64,000 nucleotides of DNA from Leuconostoc mesenteroides subsp. mesenteroides ATCC 8293. Lineage in GTDB: Bacteria > Bacillota > Bacilli > Lactobacillales > Lactobacillaceae. The stretch is taken from assembly GCF_000014445.1 (NCBI RefSeq), contig NC_008531.1, positions 1,271,001 to 1,335,000 of the forward strand, read 5' to 3'. Of the stretch, positions 41,595 through 49,516 are shown in pieces. The translations under genes and the position numbers were made by a program. The stretch's first letter is position 1; each line of letters opens with the position of its first letter. The notes below the pieces were generated by a model. It saw nothing but the letters and a program-made list of their open reading frames with translations. It was not told where the DNA came from and made no database searches.

Positions 41595-42937
41595 TAGTTA
41601 TCCTTATATTTATTCGCATAATAATTTGCCATAAGTTCACGCAAAAGTAGATTTAATTCTATTTTTGCTGGCGCTTGCGCTACATCTGGGAAAAAAGAAA
41701 TCCACTTGTAATGATCGAGTGTCGCTATTTTATACAATTTACCTTTATCGATCGTCTCTCCATTATACAAAACTTCACCATTCTTTTGTCGATCAATACC
41801 ATCAAAGCGCATATAACCAAAAATTTTACCTCGAAACCCACTACCTTTCATAGGATACTGCGCTAAGTTCGTTATCTGTTCGTCAATACTGTGCAATAAG
41901 GAGAGCAGCTTTTCTCCAGATATGGTAATTAGCATTGGATTAATTGCGTGTGGCATACTTTCTAGTAGTTCATAGCGACTTAGTTTTCCTTTTGGTAACT
42001 CTTCACTAAACATCCCTGTAGAAATCATTGACACTGGCACATTATAATACTGCTTCAAAGCACGTAAGCCATCATAAACTTGTTCATCTGATGTTATCTC
42101 ACGAGGCAATGTGCACACGTACTGTTGTTCGAGTAATTCTCGCCCTTTAGCAATCCAACCCCGAACTGTTTTATAATCATCATCGTTTTCTGCTAACTCA
42201 TAAGTGGGTGTTGCTATCGCCGACTTATGAATAATTCGATGACCCTTGATAGTTAATGTGATATCACCGACATTTTCGCCATAGCGCCCTGCCGCTGCTA
42301 ACAGAGTGCCACTAACCATTTTACCTTGCGGTAGCAGATGATGCGTATGGGCACCCATAATAACATCTACGTCATATTTCTGAGCAATATGCTCATCTGT
42401 TGGCAAACCTAAATGAGAGAGTAACAAAATAATATCTACTTGATCACGCAAAACTGGTAAGTACTTGTCTAACGTCTCATCAATAGCAATGGGATCCCAG
42501 CCAAGTGCCGGATAAGTTAGTTGGTATGGCGCTGTTAATCCTATGACACCTATTTTCGTGTTATCTTTAGTGGTCAAAATTTTATAATTTTTAGCCCACT
42601 TAGGTTGTGTATCATGAGGCATTTCCTTCAAATTAGCCAATAATACATCAAAGTTAGCATTATCATATAAATGATTCATGGTGTCATGTGAGAAAACAAG
42701 CCCCTCGTTGTTTCCAATAGTCACACCATCATAATGTACATCATTCATTAACGAAACATTGCTCAACCCCTGAGTTGCTTCAGTCAATGGATGTAACCTG
42801 TCGATTGCATCCCCAATATCAAATGTAAAGCTCTCATCATACTTAGCCTGACCTGCTAATAAATAGCGTGATATGCGCGGCCAATTTTCGAAATGCGAAT
42901 GAATGTCATTTGTATGTAATAAGTGAATTGTCCCCAT
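41594..42937 (-). CDS. Metallophosphatase of the YunD / 5'-nucleotidase family
   Basis: The 447-residue protein has the two-metal phosphoesterase motifs HTNDIHSH (7-14), FDIGDAIDR, TIGNNEG, LLSHLG and MGAHTHH, then a C-terminal 5'-nucleotidase-like domain. There is no signal peptide, in contrast to UshA-type secreted nucleotidases, so it should act in the cytoplasm on nucleotides or related phosphoesters. It forms an operon with the yutD-like gene. Confidence 0.9.
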   Translation of the reverse strand: MGTIHLLHTNDIHSHFENWPRISRYLLAGQAKYDESFTFDIGDAIDRLHPLTEATQGLSNVSLMNDVHYDGVTIGNNEGLVFSHDTMNHLYDNANFDVLLANLKEMPHDTQPKWAKNYKILTTKDNTKIGVIGLTAPYQLTYPALGWDPIAIDETLDKYLPVLRDQVDIILLLSHLGLPTDEHIAQKYDVDVIMGAHTHHLLPQGKMVSGTLLAAAGRYGENVGDITLTIKGHRIIHKSAIATPTYELAENDDDYKTVRGWIAKGRELLEQQYVCTLPREITSDEQVYDGLRALKQYYNVPVSMISTGMFSEELPKGKLSRYELLESMPHAINPMLITISGEKLLSLLHSIDEQITNLAQYPMKGSGFRGKIFGYMRFDGIDRQKNGEVLYNGETIDKGKLYKIATLDHYKWISFFPDVAQAPAKIELNLLLRELMANYYANKYKDN

Positions 42938-42997
42938 TGGTTTCCTCTCTAGCCGATTACGAAATGATTTATATTTTAATTTTACACCTATCTACGT

Positions 42998-43023
42998 AAA
43001 AAGACGTCAACCGACGTCTTTTT
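42998..43023 (-). terminator. Terminator after the hypothetical gene
   Basis: AAAAAGACGTC/GACGTCTTTTT with loop AACC, overlapping the stop codon of the 148-residue ORF. Confidence 0.85.
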
Positions 43024-43468
43024 ATTGTCCAAAACGATACAAAAAATGACTAAAATCGTCCAAATTTGCAGGAAAAGCATTTAATCCCCAAATTAATTGC
43101 TCTTTTTCCCCTGGTACTTTGAAACGAACGCCCCATTCATCATTTTTACTAGGATCATCATAAGATGGGCCACGGTATTCACTCATCCAAGTCGTAATAT
43201 AGGCCATTGCCTCCTCTGAAAAATGATCCCAAACTTTTGTCATATCAACCCAATCCTCACGATAACGCCAATTAAAAGGCTCCCCTTTGTCATTTAAATG
43301 TGGATTATAAAACATAAAGTCCTTATCTAAAATATCTTTTGCTTCCTGCGCCTTGAGATCACTCTGCCAGAAAGCATGCCCTTCTTGACGTTTTACGTAT
43401 ATGTAATCAAAGCCCGTAACCAAATTACCTCGATAAAATACTAAAAAGTCTAATCGTTCTTGTGCCAT
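43022..43468 (-). CDS. Hypothetical cytosolic protein
   Basis: I do not recognise this 148-residue protein. It is acidic and rich in aromatic residues (17 Trp/Tyr-rich positions such as HAFWQSDLKAQEAKDIL, FNWRYREDWVDMTKVWDHF and ITTWMSEYRGPSYDDP). There is no signal, membrane segment or repeat. It starts one base after the peptidase stop with GAGG six bases before the ATG, so it is co-transcribed and probably coupled with the M24 peptidase. The terminator overlaps its stop. Confidence 0.75.
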   Translation of the reverse strand: MAQERLDFLVFYRGNLVTGFDYIYVKRQEGHAFWQSDLKAQEAKDILDKDFMFYNPHLNDKGEPFNWRYREDWVDMTKVWDHFSEEAMAYITTWMSEYRGPSYDDPSKNDEWGVRFKVPGEKEQLIWGLNAFPANLDDFSHFLYRFGQ

Positions 43469-43469
43469 T

Positions 43470-44564
43470 CTATTCCTCAATAACTATTAAATCTTTAGGC
43501 AACGCCGCTGTCAAATTTTCAAAACCATCTGTCGTAACAATAACGTCATCCTCAATACGGACGCCACCCTGATTAGCTAGATAAATTCCTGGTTCAATTG
43601 TTAGCAAATGCCCAACTTGCATTTCATCACTAGAACGTGGGCTAATTGCTGGACCTTCATGAATGTCCAGACCAACGCCATGACCACCACCATGATTAAA
43701 TTGCTGACCATAGCCATGTTCTGTAATATAATCACGTGCCACTTTATCAATTTCGCTACCCGATATTCCTGGTTTAACAACATCAATAGCATTTTGATTA
43801 GCCTGTTTAACAATTTCATAAATAGTCTTCAGTTCATCACTAACATTGCCCACAGCAATTGTTCGTGTTACATCCGAAGTATAGCCATCAACATAATACC
43901 CAAAATCGATGGTCACTAACTCACCATTTTCAATCACTTTGTCAGTTGCTTCACCGTGTGGTAATGCTGATCGATATCCAGAGGCAACAATTGTATCAAA
44001 TGATGCTTTTTGTGCACCATATATTTTTTGTAGTCTGTCCAATTCATTAGCAACTTCACGCTCTGTCTTACCCGGTTTTATAAAGGGTAGCAAGTCCTTA
44101 AATGATTTCACTGAAGCGTTAGCCGCCTTACGTAAAGCTTCTAATTCTTGTACGTCTTTGACTTCGCGTAACACTTCAATAGCTTTTGGCAATGCATCAA
44201 AATCAATATCTGCTGGCAATAATTCATCCAAGTAATCATAAATGTCATAAGGTAAGCTTGCTTCGAAAGCCAACTTCTTGATACCAAATTCTTGCGCTGT
44301 TTCTACGGCAACACCGAAATAATCACGTGTGACTTTAAAATCAACACCCTCAGGTAATCTATTTTTGTAGTCTTCTTCGTAACGAGCATCTGTAATTAAG
44401 CGAGCATTCTTCTTGCCAACAACTACAATACCATCACCTGTGCCACCTTCAAATCCAGTTAAATATTTTGTATTAAAACCTTGATAAACAATCATACCGT
44501 CCAAGTTAAGCTTGGCCAGTAGCTTCTGCAATTTAGCAATACGCGCCTCATAGTACTTTGACAT
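43470..44564 (-). CDS. Xaa-Pro peptidase, M24 family
   Basis: The 364-residue protein has an N-terminal creatinase-like domain (1-125) and a pita-bread catalytic domain with metal ligands Asp/Asp in IDFGYYVDGYTSDVTRT, His in HGGGHGVGLDIHEGP, and two Glu in TIEPGIYLANQGGVRIEDDV. It is PepQ/YqhT-like (aminopeptidase P or prolidase); which dipeptide length it prefers cannot be told. The ATG at 44564 follows AGAGGA. It leads a two-gene unit with the hypothetical ORF. Confidence 0.92.
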   Translation of the reverse strand: MSKYYEARIAKLQKLLAKLNLDGMIVYQGFNTKYLTGFEGGTGDGIVVVGKKNARLITDARYEEDYKNRLPEGVDFKVTRDYFGVAVETAQEFGIKKLAFEASLPYDIYDYLDELLPADIDFDALPKAIEVLREVKDVQELEALRKAANASVKSFKDLLPFIKPGKTEREVANELDRLQKIYGAQKASFDTIVASGYRSALPHGEATDKVIENGELVTIDFGYYVDGYTSDVTRTIAVGNVSDELKTIYEIVKQANQNAIDVVKPGISGSEIDKVARDYITEHGYGQQFNHGGGHGVGLDIHEGPAISPRSSDEMQVGHLLTIEPGIYLANQGGVRIEDDVIVTTDGFENLTAALPKDLIVIEE

Positions 44565-44680
44565 AAAAATCCTCTTTCCTATAACTGATTTAATTATAAC
44601 ATCTGCAACGTTAATCATTTGTAAGTAAAAAGACTAACATATTATCTGCATAATACGTTAGCCTTTTCAATAATTATTAC

Positions 44681-44998
44681 TTACTTTGCAGCAGCAACAA
44701 TTTCATTGTATTGTTCACGTGTGTAAACAGATACTTGACGCTTTTCGCGACCTTTACGTTCAAACTTAACAACACCGTCTGTCAAAGCAAACAATGTGTC
44801 ATCGCCACCCTTTTTAACGTTTACGCCTGGATAAATATGCGTACCACGTTGGCGGTAAATGATTGAACCAGCAGTTAAGTCTTGTCCGTCAGCAACCTTA
44901 GTTCCTAGACGACGACCAGCTGAGTCACGACCGTTGGCTGAAGATCCGCCACCTTTGTGGTGCGCGAACATCTGCAAGTTTTCTTGATTCATCAACAT
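44681..44998 (-). CDS. rpmA: 50S ribosomal protein L27 with N-terminal extension
   Basis: The 105-residue L27 begins [20 protein letters not shown], so about 12 residues precede the functional HHKGGGSS. That extension with LQxFA matches the Firmicutes type that must be cleaved by the cysteine protease Prp so that the N-terminus can reach the peptidyl-transferase centre. The core ([40 protein letters not shown]) is standard. Only 27 bp separate it from rplU, with no prp between. Confidence 0.97.
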   Translation of the reverse strand: MLMNQENLQMFAHHKGGGSSANGRDSAGRRLGTKVADGQDLTAGSIIYRQRGTHIYPGVNVKKGGDDTLFALTDGVVKFERKGREKRQVSVYTREQYNEIVAAAK

Positions 44999-45025
44999 AA
45001 GTCTATTCTCCTTTACAAGTAATGA

Positions 45026-45325
45026 TTACGCGATTGAATCAATCTTCACGCGTGTATATGGTTGGCGGTGGCCTTGCTTAGTATGTGAATGCTTCTTGGC
45101 ACGGTACTTGAAAGTAATAACTTTCTTTTGCTTGCCTTGCTTTTCCACAGTACCTTCGACCTTTGCACCTTCAACAAAAGGTGTACCAATCTTTGAATCA
45201 GTTAATACAACTTGGTCAAAAGTAACCTTTTCACCTGCTTCTGCATCTAACTTTTCGACGAAGATTGTGTCGCCTTCAGCGACTTTATATTGTTTGCCGC
45301 CAGTTACAATAATTGCGTATGCCAT
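45026..45325 (-). CDS. rplU: 50S ribosomal protein L21
   Basis: The 99-residue protein ([18 protein letters not shown]..., ending [19 protein letters not shown]) is L21. It binds 23S rRNA and leads the rplU-rpmA operon. The L21 leader lies upstream, so expression should be autoregulated by L21. Confidence 0.98.
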   Translation of the reverse strand: MAYAIIVTGGKQYKVAEGDTIFVEKLDAEAGEKVTFDQVVLTDSKIGTPFVEGAKVEGTVEKQGKQKKVITFKYRAKKHSHTKQGHRQPYTRVKIDSIA

Positions 45326-45348
45326 TATTGGTTTCTCCTTATACTTAG

Positions 45349-45430
45349 ACTCACCATCACAGGCGGTCGGGCCCTTGTCCCGAGCATGCTTTGACCTGTT
45401 CTGAGTGGTTGTAGCTATGCTAACAACCGT
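45349..45430 (-). ncRNA. L21 ribosomal-protein leader (autoregulatory RNA)
   Basis: On the minus strand the transcript has GGTTGT/ACAACC as a first hairpin, then an outer ACTCA/TGAGT stem enclosing AACAGG...CCTGT and the GGGCCCGACCGC region. This matches the Rfam L21 leader pattern before rplU. The inferred role is feedback by L21. Confidence 0.75.
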
Positions 45431-45433
45431 TTA

Positions 45434-45462
45434 ATTATAACAAAAATAGATCATCGAGTCAA
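45434..45462 (-). promoter_or_regulatory. Promoter of rplU-rpmA
   Basis: On the minus strand TTGACT (45457-45462), 17 bp, TATAAT (45434-45439); near consensus, directly before the L21 leader. Confidence 0.9.
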
Positions 45463-45509
45463 TGATTTTCAAAAGAGCTTCAAATAATCCAGAATGACTC
45501 AGATGACTA

Positions 45510-46091
45510 TCATATCAGTTCATTACCATTGCTAAAGTCGAATAGGTTCAATCCGTTGCTGGCAACCGTGTTGGTATTGATTCGCCATAGCTCTGTAAAT
45601 TCTTTAAACAAGTCAGATTGCGAAATGTTCATATTATCCGCTAACCACTTAGCCATGATGGCCCAAAAGCCAGCATTGATAACTTCCCATTGATATTGTT
45701 GCGCCCGTCGTTCTTCGTCGTTTAATTCCCTGGTACGGGTTGCCATTTGGGTACGCAGCCTACTATATAGTGCATCACTAAATGGTTTGTCAATATCATG
45801 GTTCAAAACAGCATTATAAAAAGCCGCTTGTTTACTAACCGTATTGATCATGTCGGTTATTTTAAAAGTTTGTTGCGTATGTTCCAGTAGGTCATTAATC
45901 AAGGAATCATTAATCTCAGATATAAGATGTTCTTTGTTACGATAATATTTGTAGAATGTGCCGCGCGTGATATTCGCACGAGCCAATAGGGTTGTGATAG
46001 AAAAATCTGGCTGAGTTGATAGTAATAAAATTGTTTCAGCTTGAATAATGTGTTTAGTACGTACAACACGTGCATCAGTTTTATTTGACAT
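45510..46091 (-). CDS. TetR-family transcriptional regulator
   Basis: The 193-residue protein has an N-terminal TetR helix-turn-helix (about 14-60: ARANITRGTFYKYYRNKEHLISEI) and a helical ligand-binding region with no recognisable pocket. It is not next to an obvious target: rplU is downstream and a long intergenic stretch upstream. It opens the low-gene-density stretch that ends at tRNA-Arg, and may regulate the SemiSWEET gene beyond the gap (inference). Confidence 0.85.
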   Translation of the reverse strand: MSNKTDARVVRTKHIIQAETILLLSTQPDFSITTLLARANITRGTFYKYYRNKEHLISEINDSLINDLLEHTQQTFKITDMINTVSKQAAFYNAVLNHDIDKPFSDALYSRLRTQMATRTRELNDEERRAQQYQWEVINAGFWAIMAKWLADNMNISQSDLFKEFTELWRINTNTVASNGLNLFDFSNGNELI

Positions 46092-46566
46092 AAATTTACT
46101 CCTGACTAAAATATTATGGTTATTCCCACTTTATTTGCTATATTCTTCAATCATCAATTTCAGTTAGTAATTATTAACCAATCAGATATTCTAATTATTC
46201 ACTCTTAGTAAATCATAACATATTGAAATTAAATGAAATATTACTTTTCATGTCAGGGGCAGCGACAGCATATTCACTAATCTTTTCCAATAAAAAAGTA
46301 CCCTAATCAGGCACTCGTTACATAGTTTATTATATTAAACTATTGTATTTAACAGACATGATTATCCCCATCCCCGTCTATGTATGGTGATCCCCCAATA
46401 ATGAAATGAATAAGGATCTTATGAAATAAAATAGAATATAGAAAAGATCACCGTATGTTTATAATAGCACTATTTCTAAAAAAGGTACAAATTAATATGA
46501 CAAATATTCTAAAATTACAACTTTTAAGGTAAAAATTGCGACCACTTTTCATCAATATGATAAAAG
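46092..46566. other. Gene-free 475-bp interval
   Basis: Nothing coding is apparent on either strand. It is very AT-rich and holds a TAGTTTA/TAAACTA hairpin (46323-46342) and a distant inverted pair ATGGTGATC (about 46385-46393) / GATCACCGT (about 46446-46454) that could form a long RNA stem. The TetR promoter and operator should lie within the first 150 bp, but no clear boxes are seen. Confidence 0.5.
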
Positions 46567-46595
46567 TTGTGATTTTATTCACTTCGTTGTATTAT
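46567..46595 (+). promoter_or_regulatory. Promoter of the SemiSWEET gene
   Basis: TTGTGA (46567-46572), 17 bp, TATTAT (46590-46595), 33 bp before the GTG start. Confidence 0.7.
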
Positions 46596-46627
46596 TAAAG
46601 CGTACAATAAAAAGGGAGAAGAATATC

Positions 46628-46888
46628 GTGAAAGAAACAAATTTTATAAAGTACCTAAGCTGGATTGCGACCGTCATGGCTGTGTTAATGTATGTTTCGT
46701 ATATCCCTCAAATAGCAGATAATCTAGCTGGCTCTAAGGCGAATCCCTTACAACCACTGGTGGCGGCTATCAATTGTACCTTGTGGGTTATCTACGCACT
46801 AAAAAAGAATCATCGCGACATACCTGTCGCCTTAGCTAATTTTCCAGGCATAATATTTGGTCTAATTGCTTTCGTGACTGCCGTTTAA
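46628..46888 (+). CDS. SemiSWEET sugar transporter
   Basis: The 86-residue protein has three membrane helices and the PQ-loop motif YIPQI (Pro27-Gln28), LQPLVAAINCTLW in helix 2 and DIPVALANFPGIIFGLIAF in helix 3, the half-transporter layout of bacterial SemiSWEETs. These work as homodimers that shuttle small sugars down a gradient. The start is GTG after a GGGAG site, with its own promoter. It is followed by a hairpin, so monocistronic. The physiological sugar is unknown. Confidence 0.9.
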   Translation: MKETNFIKYLSWIATVMAVLMYVSYIPQIADNLAGSKANPLQPLVAAINCTLWVIYALKKNHRDIPVALANFPGIIFGLIAFVTAV

Positions 46889-46943
46889 CTTCTGGACAGC
46901 TTACATTGTGATTTTATAAACATTTTTAAAGGTTGTGTTCATT

Positions 46944-46983
46944 AAAATCAGGGAAACATTTTTTATAATGTTCCCCTGATTTT
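46944..46983 (+). terminator. Hairpin terminator after SemiSWEET gene
   Basis: AAAATCAGGG-A-AACAT pairs with ATGTT-C-CCCTGATTTT. The T tract is short, so it may be a stabilising hairpin or a weak terminator in both directions. Confidence 0.6.
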
Positions 46984-47036
46984 GTGTCATTTCATTTGTG
47001 CGTTTTTTGCTTTTTATAAATAACGTGATAATTAAC

Positions 47037-47340
47037 CTAGGGGGTATTTATAAGAACTGTCACCAAAACTTTAACCCATGTTTCCTCAATGACTACGCTA
47101 AGAATGCAACTCCCGATAATAGTTGATACAAAGAAATAATCAGCTGCTTTCAGTTTTATTAGCTGTCTTAATACCAATTGCTCTCATGTCACTAGATAAA
47201 TTTTGATGCTTTCAACATCATCAAAATTCCAGTAACGAAATTTCCAAGACTGGACTTATAGATGCGCAATACTTATCAGTAGTATCTTTATGCTTCAAAC
47301 CAGACAAATAATCTTGCTCGGGTTCTTTAGACTTTTTCAT
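47037..47340 (-). pseudogene. Decayed reading frames on the minus strand
   Basis: A 39-codon ORF (47221-47340, MKKSKEPEQDYLSGLKHKD...) is followed in changing frames by stretches that look coding: a piece reading SDMRAIGIKTANKTE, then ADYFFVSTIIGSCILSVVIEE (a plausible membrane helix) ending TP-stop at 47037. Frame shifts between the pieces suggest a dying small membrane-protein gene. No family is recognised and no ribosome site fits well. Confidence 0.3.
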
Positions 47341-47405
47341 GTTATTTAAGACCTTCTTTTCATCGTGTTAGTGCTATAATTTATCTATACATCTAGGGGG
47401 AAAGT

Positions 47406-47618
47406 ATGGTAAATTTTATTGTTTCTTTATTACATCTTCTAATCTTTGTAAGTGCTATCGGATCGTTTGTGGTTTTGAAACCTTTATTCAAAACATTCAC
47501 CAAAGCCCAAAAAATATGGGTTATCATTCTAGTAGTTGCTGTTATCATTGTATTTTTTACTAATGAAATGCCAGATATGATTAAAGGGTATAGCGACGGC
47601 TACAATGCTTATAAATAA
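47406..47618 (+). CDS. Small membrane protein of unknown function
   Basis: A 70-residue ORF starts at ATG 47406 after AGGGGGAAAGT, with two membrane helices (about 5-25 and 36-52, the second QKIWVIILVVAVIIVFF) separated by a basic loop, and a polar tail ending GYSDGYNAYK. It is compact, with its own terminator directly behind. No relatives are recognised. It lies in the low-density patch near tRNA-Arg. Confidence 0.65.
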   Translation: MVNFIVSLLHLLIFVSAIGSFVVLKPLFKTFTKAQKIWVIILVVAVIIVFFTNEMPDMIKGYSDGYNAYK

Positions 47619-47620
47619 TC

Positions 47621-47649
47621 AAAAACCATCAACATTATTGATGGTTTTT
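47621..47649 (+). terminator. Terminator of the small membrane protein
   Basis: AAAAACCATCAA/TTGATGGTTTTT with a four- to five-base loop, just after the stop. Confidence 0.85.
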
Positions 47650-47719
47650 ATTTTGGTGTTGTCTTTTCATGATTAAGCACTTTTAATAGCGTTTTGTGCT
47701 AATTTTAAAATGGCATAAT

Positions 47720-47830
47720 TTAAACTATTTTTTTCAAAAAATGGAACAAAACAGCAGCTATAAGAACCAAAATAATTGGATTAAATACACCAATCATTAA
47801 CCATGATTCTACTGAAGCTTCATCACTCAT
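47720..47830 (-). CDS. 36-residue single-helix membrane peptide
   Basis: ATG 47830 has AAGGTGA five bases upstream (47835-47841). The peptide starts MSDEASVESWLM, contains one hydrophobic helix (IGVFNPIILVLIAAVLF) with an Asn-Pro at its start, and ends HFLKKIV, so it would cross the membrane with a basic end. Size and shape resemble type I toxins, small regulators or bacteriocin-immunity peptides, but no family is recognised. Coding status rests on the ribosome site and helix only. Confidence 0.5.
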   Translation of the reverse strand: MSDEASVESWLMIGVFNPIILVLIAAVLFHFLKKIV

Positions 47831-47937
47831 ATCGTCACCTTCAATGTGTTATTTACTAACATCATACCAGTAAATAATCACATATTCATAATCCTCCCAA
47901 ACTAATTTTAAAACAAAAAGCACCGTAGTGCCTTATT

Positions 47938-48183
47938 TTAATGAATATAAATTGTAATGACAGTTACTAATCCAAAAAAGATGCCTGGAACGTTAGAAAT
48001 TATGATTGGCCAATCTTTATATGTTTTACTCCAACCATACCCTGTCCAAAGAGAAGCGTTAATCATTGCAACTAAAGGCTGTAAAAAACCAACAGGATGA
48101 CCCGAAAAGTTACTAAGTAGTTTTAATCCTGTGCACATTTGTGGATTATAAGTTGGTAACTTTTTATAGAATCTCTTCCACAA
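47938..48183 (-). pseudogene. Decayed SemiSWEET copy
   Basis: The last 55 residues (LSNFSGHPVGFLQPLVAMIN, SLWTGYGW, PIIISNVPGIFFGLVTVI) clearly match helices 2 and 3 of the SemiSWEET at 46628, but the first helix is gone. The stretch before them keeps only YNPQ, corresponding to YIPQ, followed by about seven extra residues, and the residues before that are basic, not hydrophobic. The only start is a TTG without a good ribosome site. A non-functional remnant is the best reading, in opposite orientation to the intact gene. Confidence 0.6.
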
Positions 48184-48604
48184 CCCGCAATGACATCTTG
48201 TGAGAATTTAAAGATCACTACAGCAAGCACTTTTTTGACTATTTCAATATTATACTCAAAGATGAACGTAAAGCGGGTCTCGAATGTATAACAAAAAAAC
48301 TCTTTAAATGAACCCTACAACATTTAAATAGTTCTTTGTAAATCACTTATTCTTAATTGTGAGCACTTCTTCAATTTCTTAAATGCTTTTATCAAAAAAA
48401 ATTTTGCTGGGAATAATCTATACTTTCAAGTGAAGACTATCTATTGGGGATATCTCTTAAGCGGAAAAACGTGTTTAGAGATGTATCCACTGCGTGGTGT
48501 TTCATTAGACAAAAAGCACAAAAATCGAAAATACGATTTGTAAAAGTTTAAGAAGAAATTTAAGTTCAGTCACAAACACCTACATATAGCAACACTTAAG
48601 CAAA
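48184..48604. other. Intergenic 421-bp stretch with a degraded reading frame
   Basis: No intact gene. On the plus strand codons from about 48328 to the TAA at 48541-48543 stay open and read, in part, YFQVKTIYWGYLLSG and LEMYPLRGVSLDKK, which look like real protein. No start or ribosome site precedes them, so they are probably a fragment. The rest is AT-rich with no other recognisable signal. Confidence 0.4.
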
Positions 48605-48607
48605 CAA

Positions 48608-48640
48608 AAAACGTCTTATCAACATTCGTGATAAAACGTT
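48608..48640 (-). terminator. Terminator of tRNA-Arg
   Basis: On the minus strand AACGTTTTATCA pairs with TGATAAGACGTT (one mismatch) and is followed by T residues, just beyond the tRNA. Confidence 0.75.
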
Positions 48641-48645
48641 GTAAA

Positions 48646-48719
48646 TGCGCTGAGGGGGATTCGAACCCTCGACCTGCCGGGTAGAAACCGGCTGCTCTAT
48701 CCAGCTGAGCTACCAGCGC
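48646..48719 (-). tRNA. tRNA-Arg (anticodon TCT)
   Basis: A 74-nt cloverleaf on the minus strand: acceptor GCGCTGG/TCAGCGC, D-arm GCTC/GAGC, anticodon stem GCCGG/CCGGC with loop TTTCTAC, T-stem GAGGG/CCCCC with TTCGAAT loop, discriminator A. CCA is not encoded. The T-stem has an A50-C64 mispair. It reads AGA codons. Confidence 0.93.
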
Positions 48720-48819
48720 GTACTATAATATAATAACATTTTATTACGTTTCATGAAAGTATTTTTTTTAATCTTAAATTGATTTATACTAACAGTAGAT
48801 AACATTGGGAGAATACCAC

Positions 48820-49338
48820 ATGAGAAAAGCATTTATTGCCTTGGGTGTCGTGATTGCAGCGTTGCTCATCGCCTTTATAACTTTTAATCAACAGCCAAAG
48901 TACGCAGATGTTTCTATGCCAAAAGCTGATTATACCCATTTACAAGAATCACGCACCAATATAAAAAGATTGATTGATGATTTAAGTAAATTTAATTACA
49001 AAAAAGACAGCACAATGGCGGCAATTGAAAAAGATGCTAAAATTATTGCTAACGAAAATAGTAAAGATCTAAGTAGTTCTGACGCACAGACACTTCGTGA
49101 TGCCTTATATGGGCAAAATGGTATTGTCACAATCGTTAAAGCCGCACAAACTGGTAAATACAACATTGACGCTAGTGTTGCTTCACGGTTCCATACCGGA
49201 TTCGATTCAATCATTACCATGTCTGTCAACGCAATCAATAAAAGCTCTGCTCAGCGCGCAAATATTGTTACTCAAATGAAAAAAGACTTAAATATCGAAG
49301 AAGCCATATACCAAATTGGTGCCAAGCATGAAGAATAA
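48820..49338 (+). CDS. Hypothetical exported or membrane-anchored protein
   Basis: The 172-residue protein has an N-terminal hydrophobic helix (IALGVVIAALLIAFITF, ~4-20) without a lipobox Cys. The rest is a polar, helix-rich domain with many Lys, Asp and Asn (YKKDSTMAAIEKDAKIIANENSKD), possibly a coiled coil. Likely held in the membrane with its domain outside. ATG 48820 follows GGGAG by eight bases. No family is recognised. Terminator follows directly, so it is a single-gene unit beside tRNA-Arg. Confidence 0.7.
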   Translation: MRKAFIALGVVIAALLIAFITFNQQPKYADVSMPKADYTHLQESRTNIKRLIDDLSKFNYKKDSTMAAIEKDAKIIANENSKDLSSSDAQTLRDALYGQNGIVTIVKAAQTGKYNIDASVASRFHTGFDSIITMSVNAINKSSAQRANIVTQMKKDLNIEEAIYQIGAKHEE

Positions 49339-49370
49339 AAAGCGATTCTAACCAATCGCTTTTTTATTTT
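49337..49370 (+). terminator. Terminator of the hypothetical exported protein
   Basis: AAAAAGCGATT/AATCGCTTTTT hairpin overlapping the stop and followed by T residues. Confidence 0.85.
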
Positions 49371-49516
49371 TGCTCTTTTCACAACAAACGAACCTTATCT
49401 CAAAATAACTCCTATTCCCTTGAACAAATTGACTACATTTAACTATTTATTATCCTGCAATCTCATGTTAAAATGGTTACCTATTATTTTTTTATCCCAA
49501 AACTAGGAGTAATAAT

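Noticed and set aside
48646..48719. tRNA-Arg as an integration site of a mobile element
   Set aside because: No integrase, repeated tRNA end or transposase was found nearby; only gene loss and small genes.
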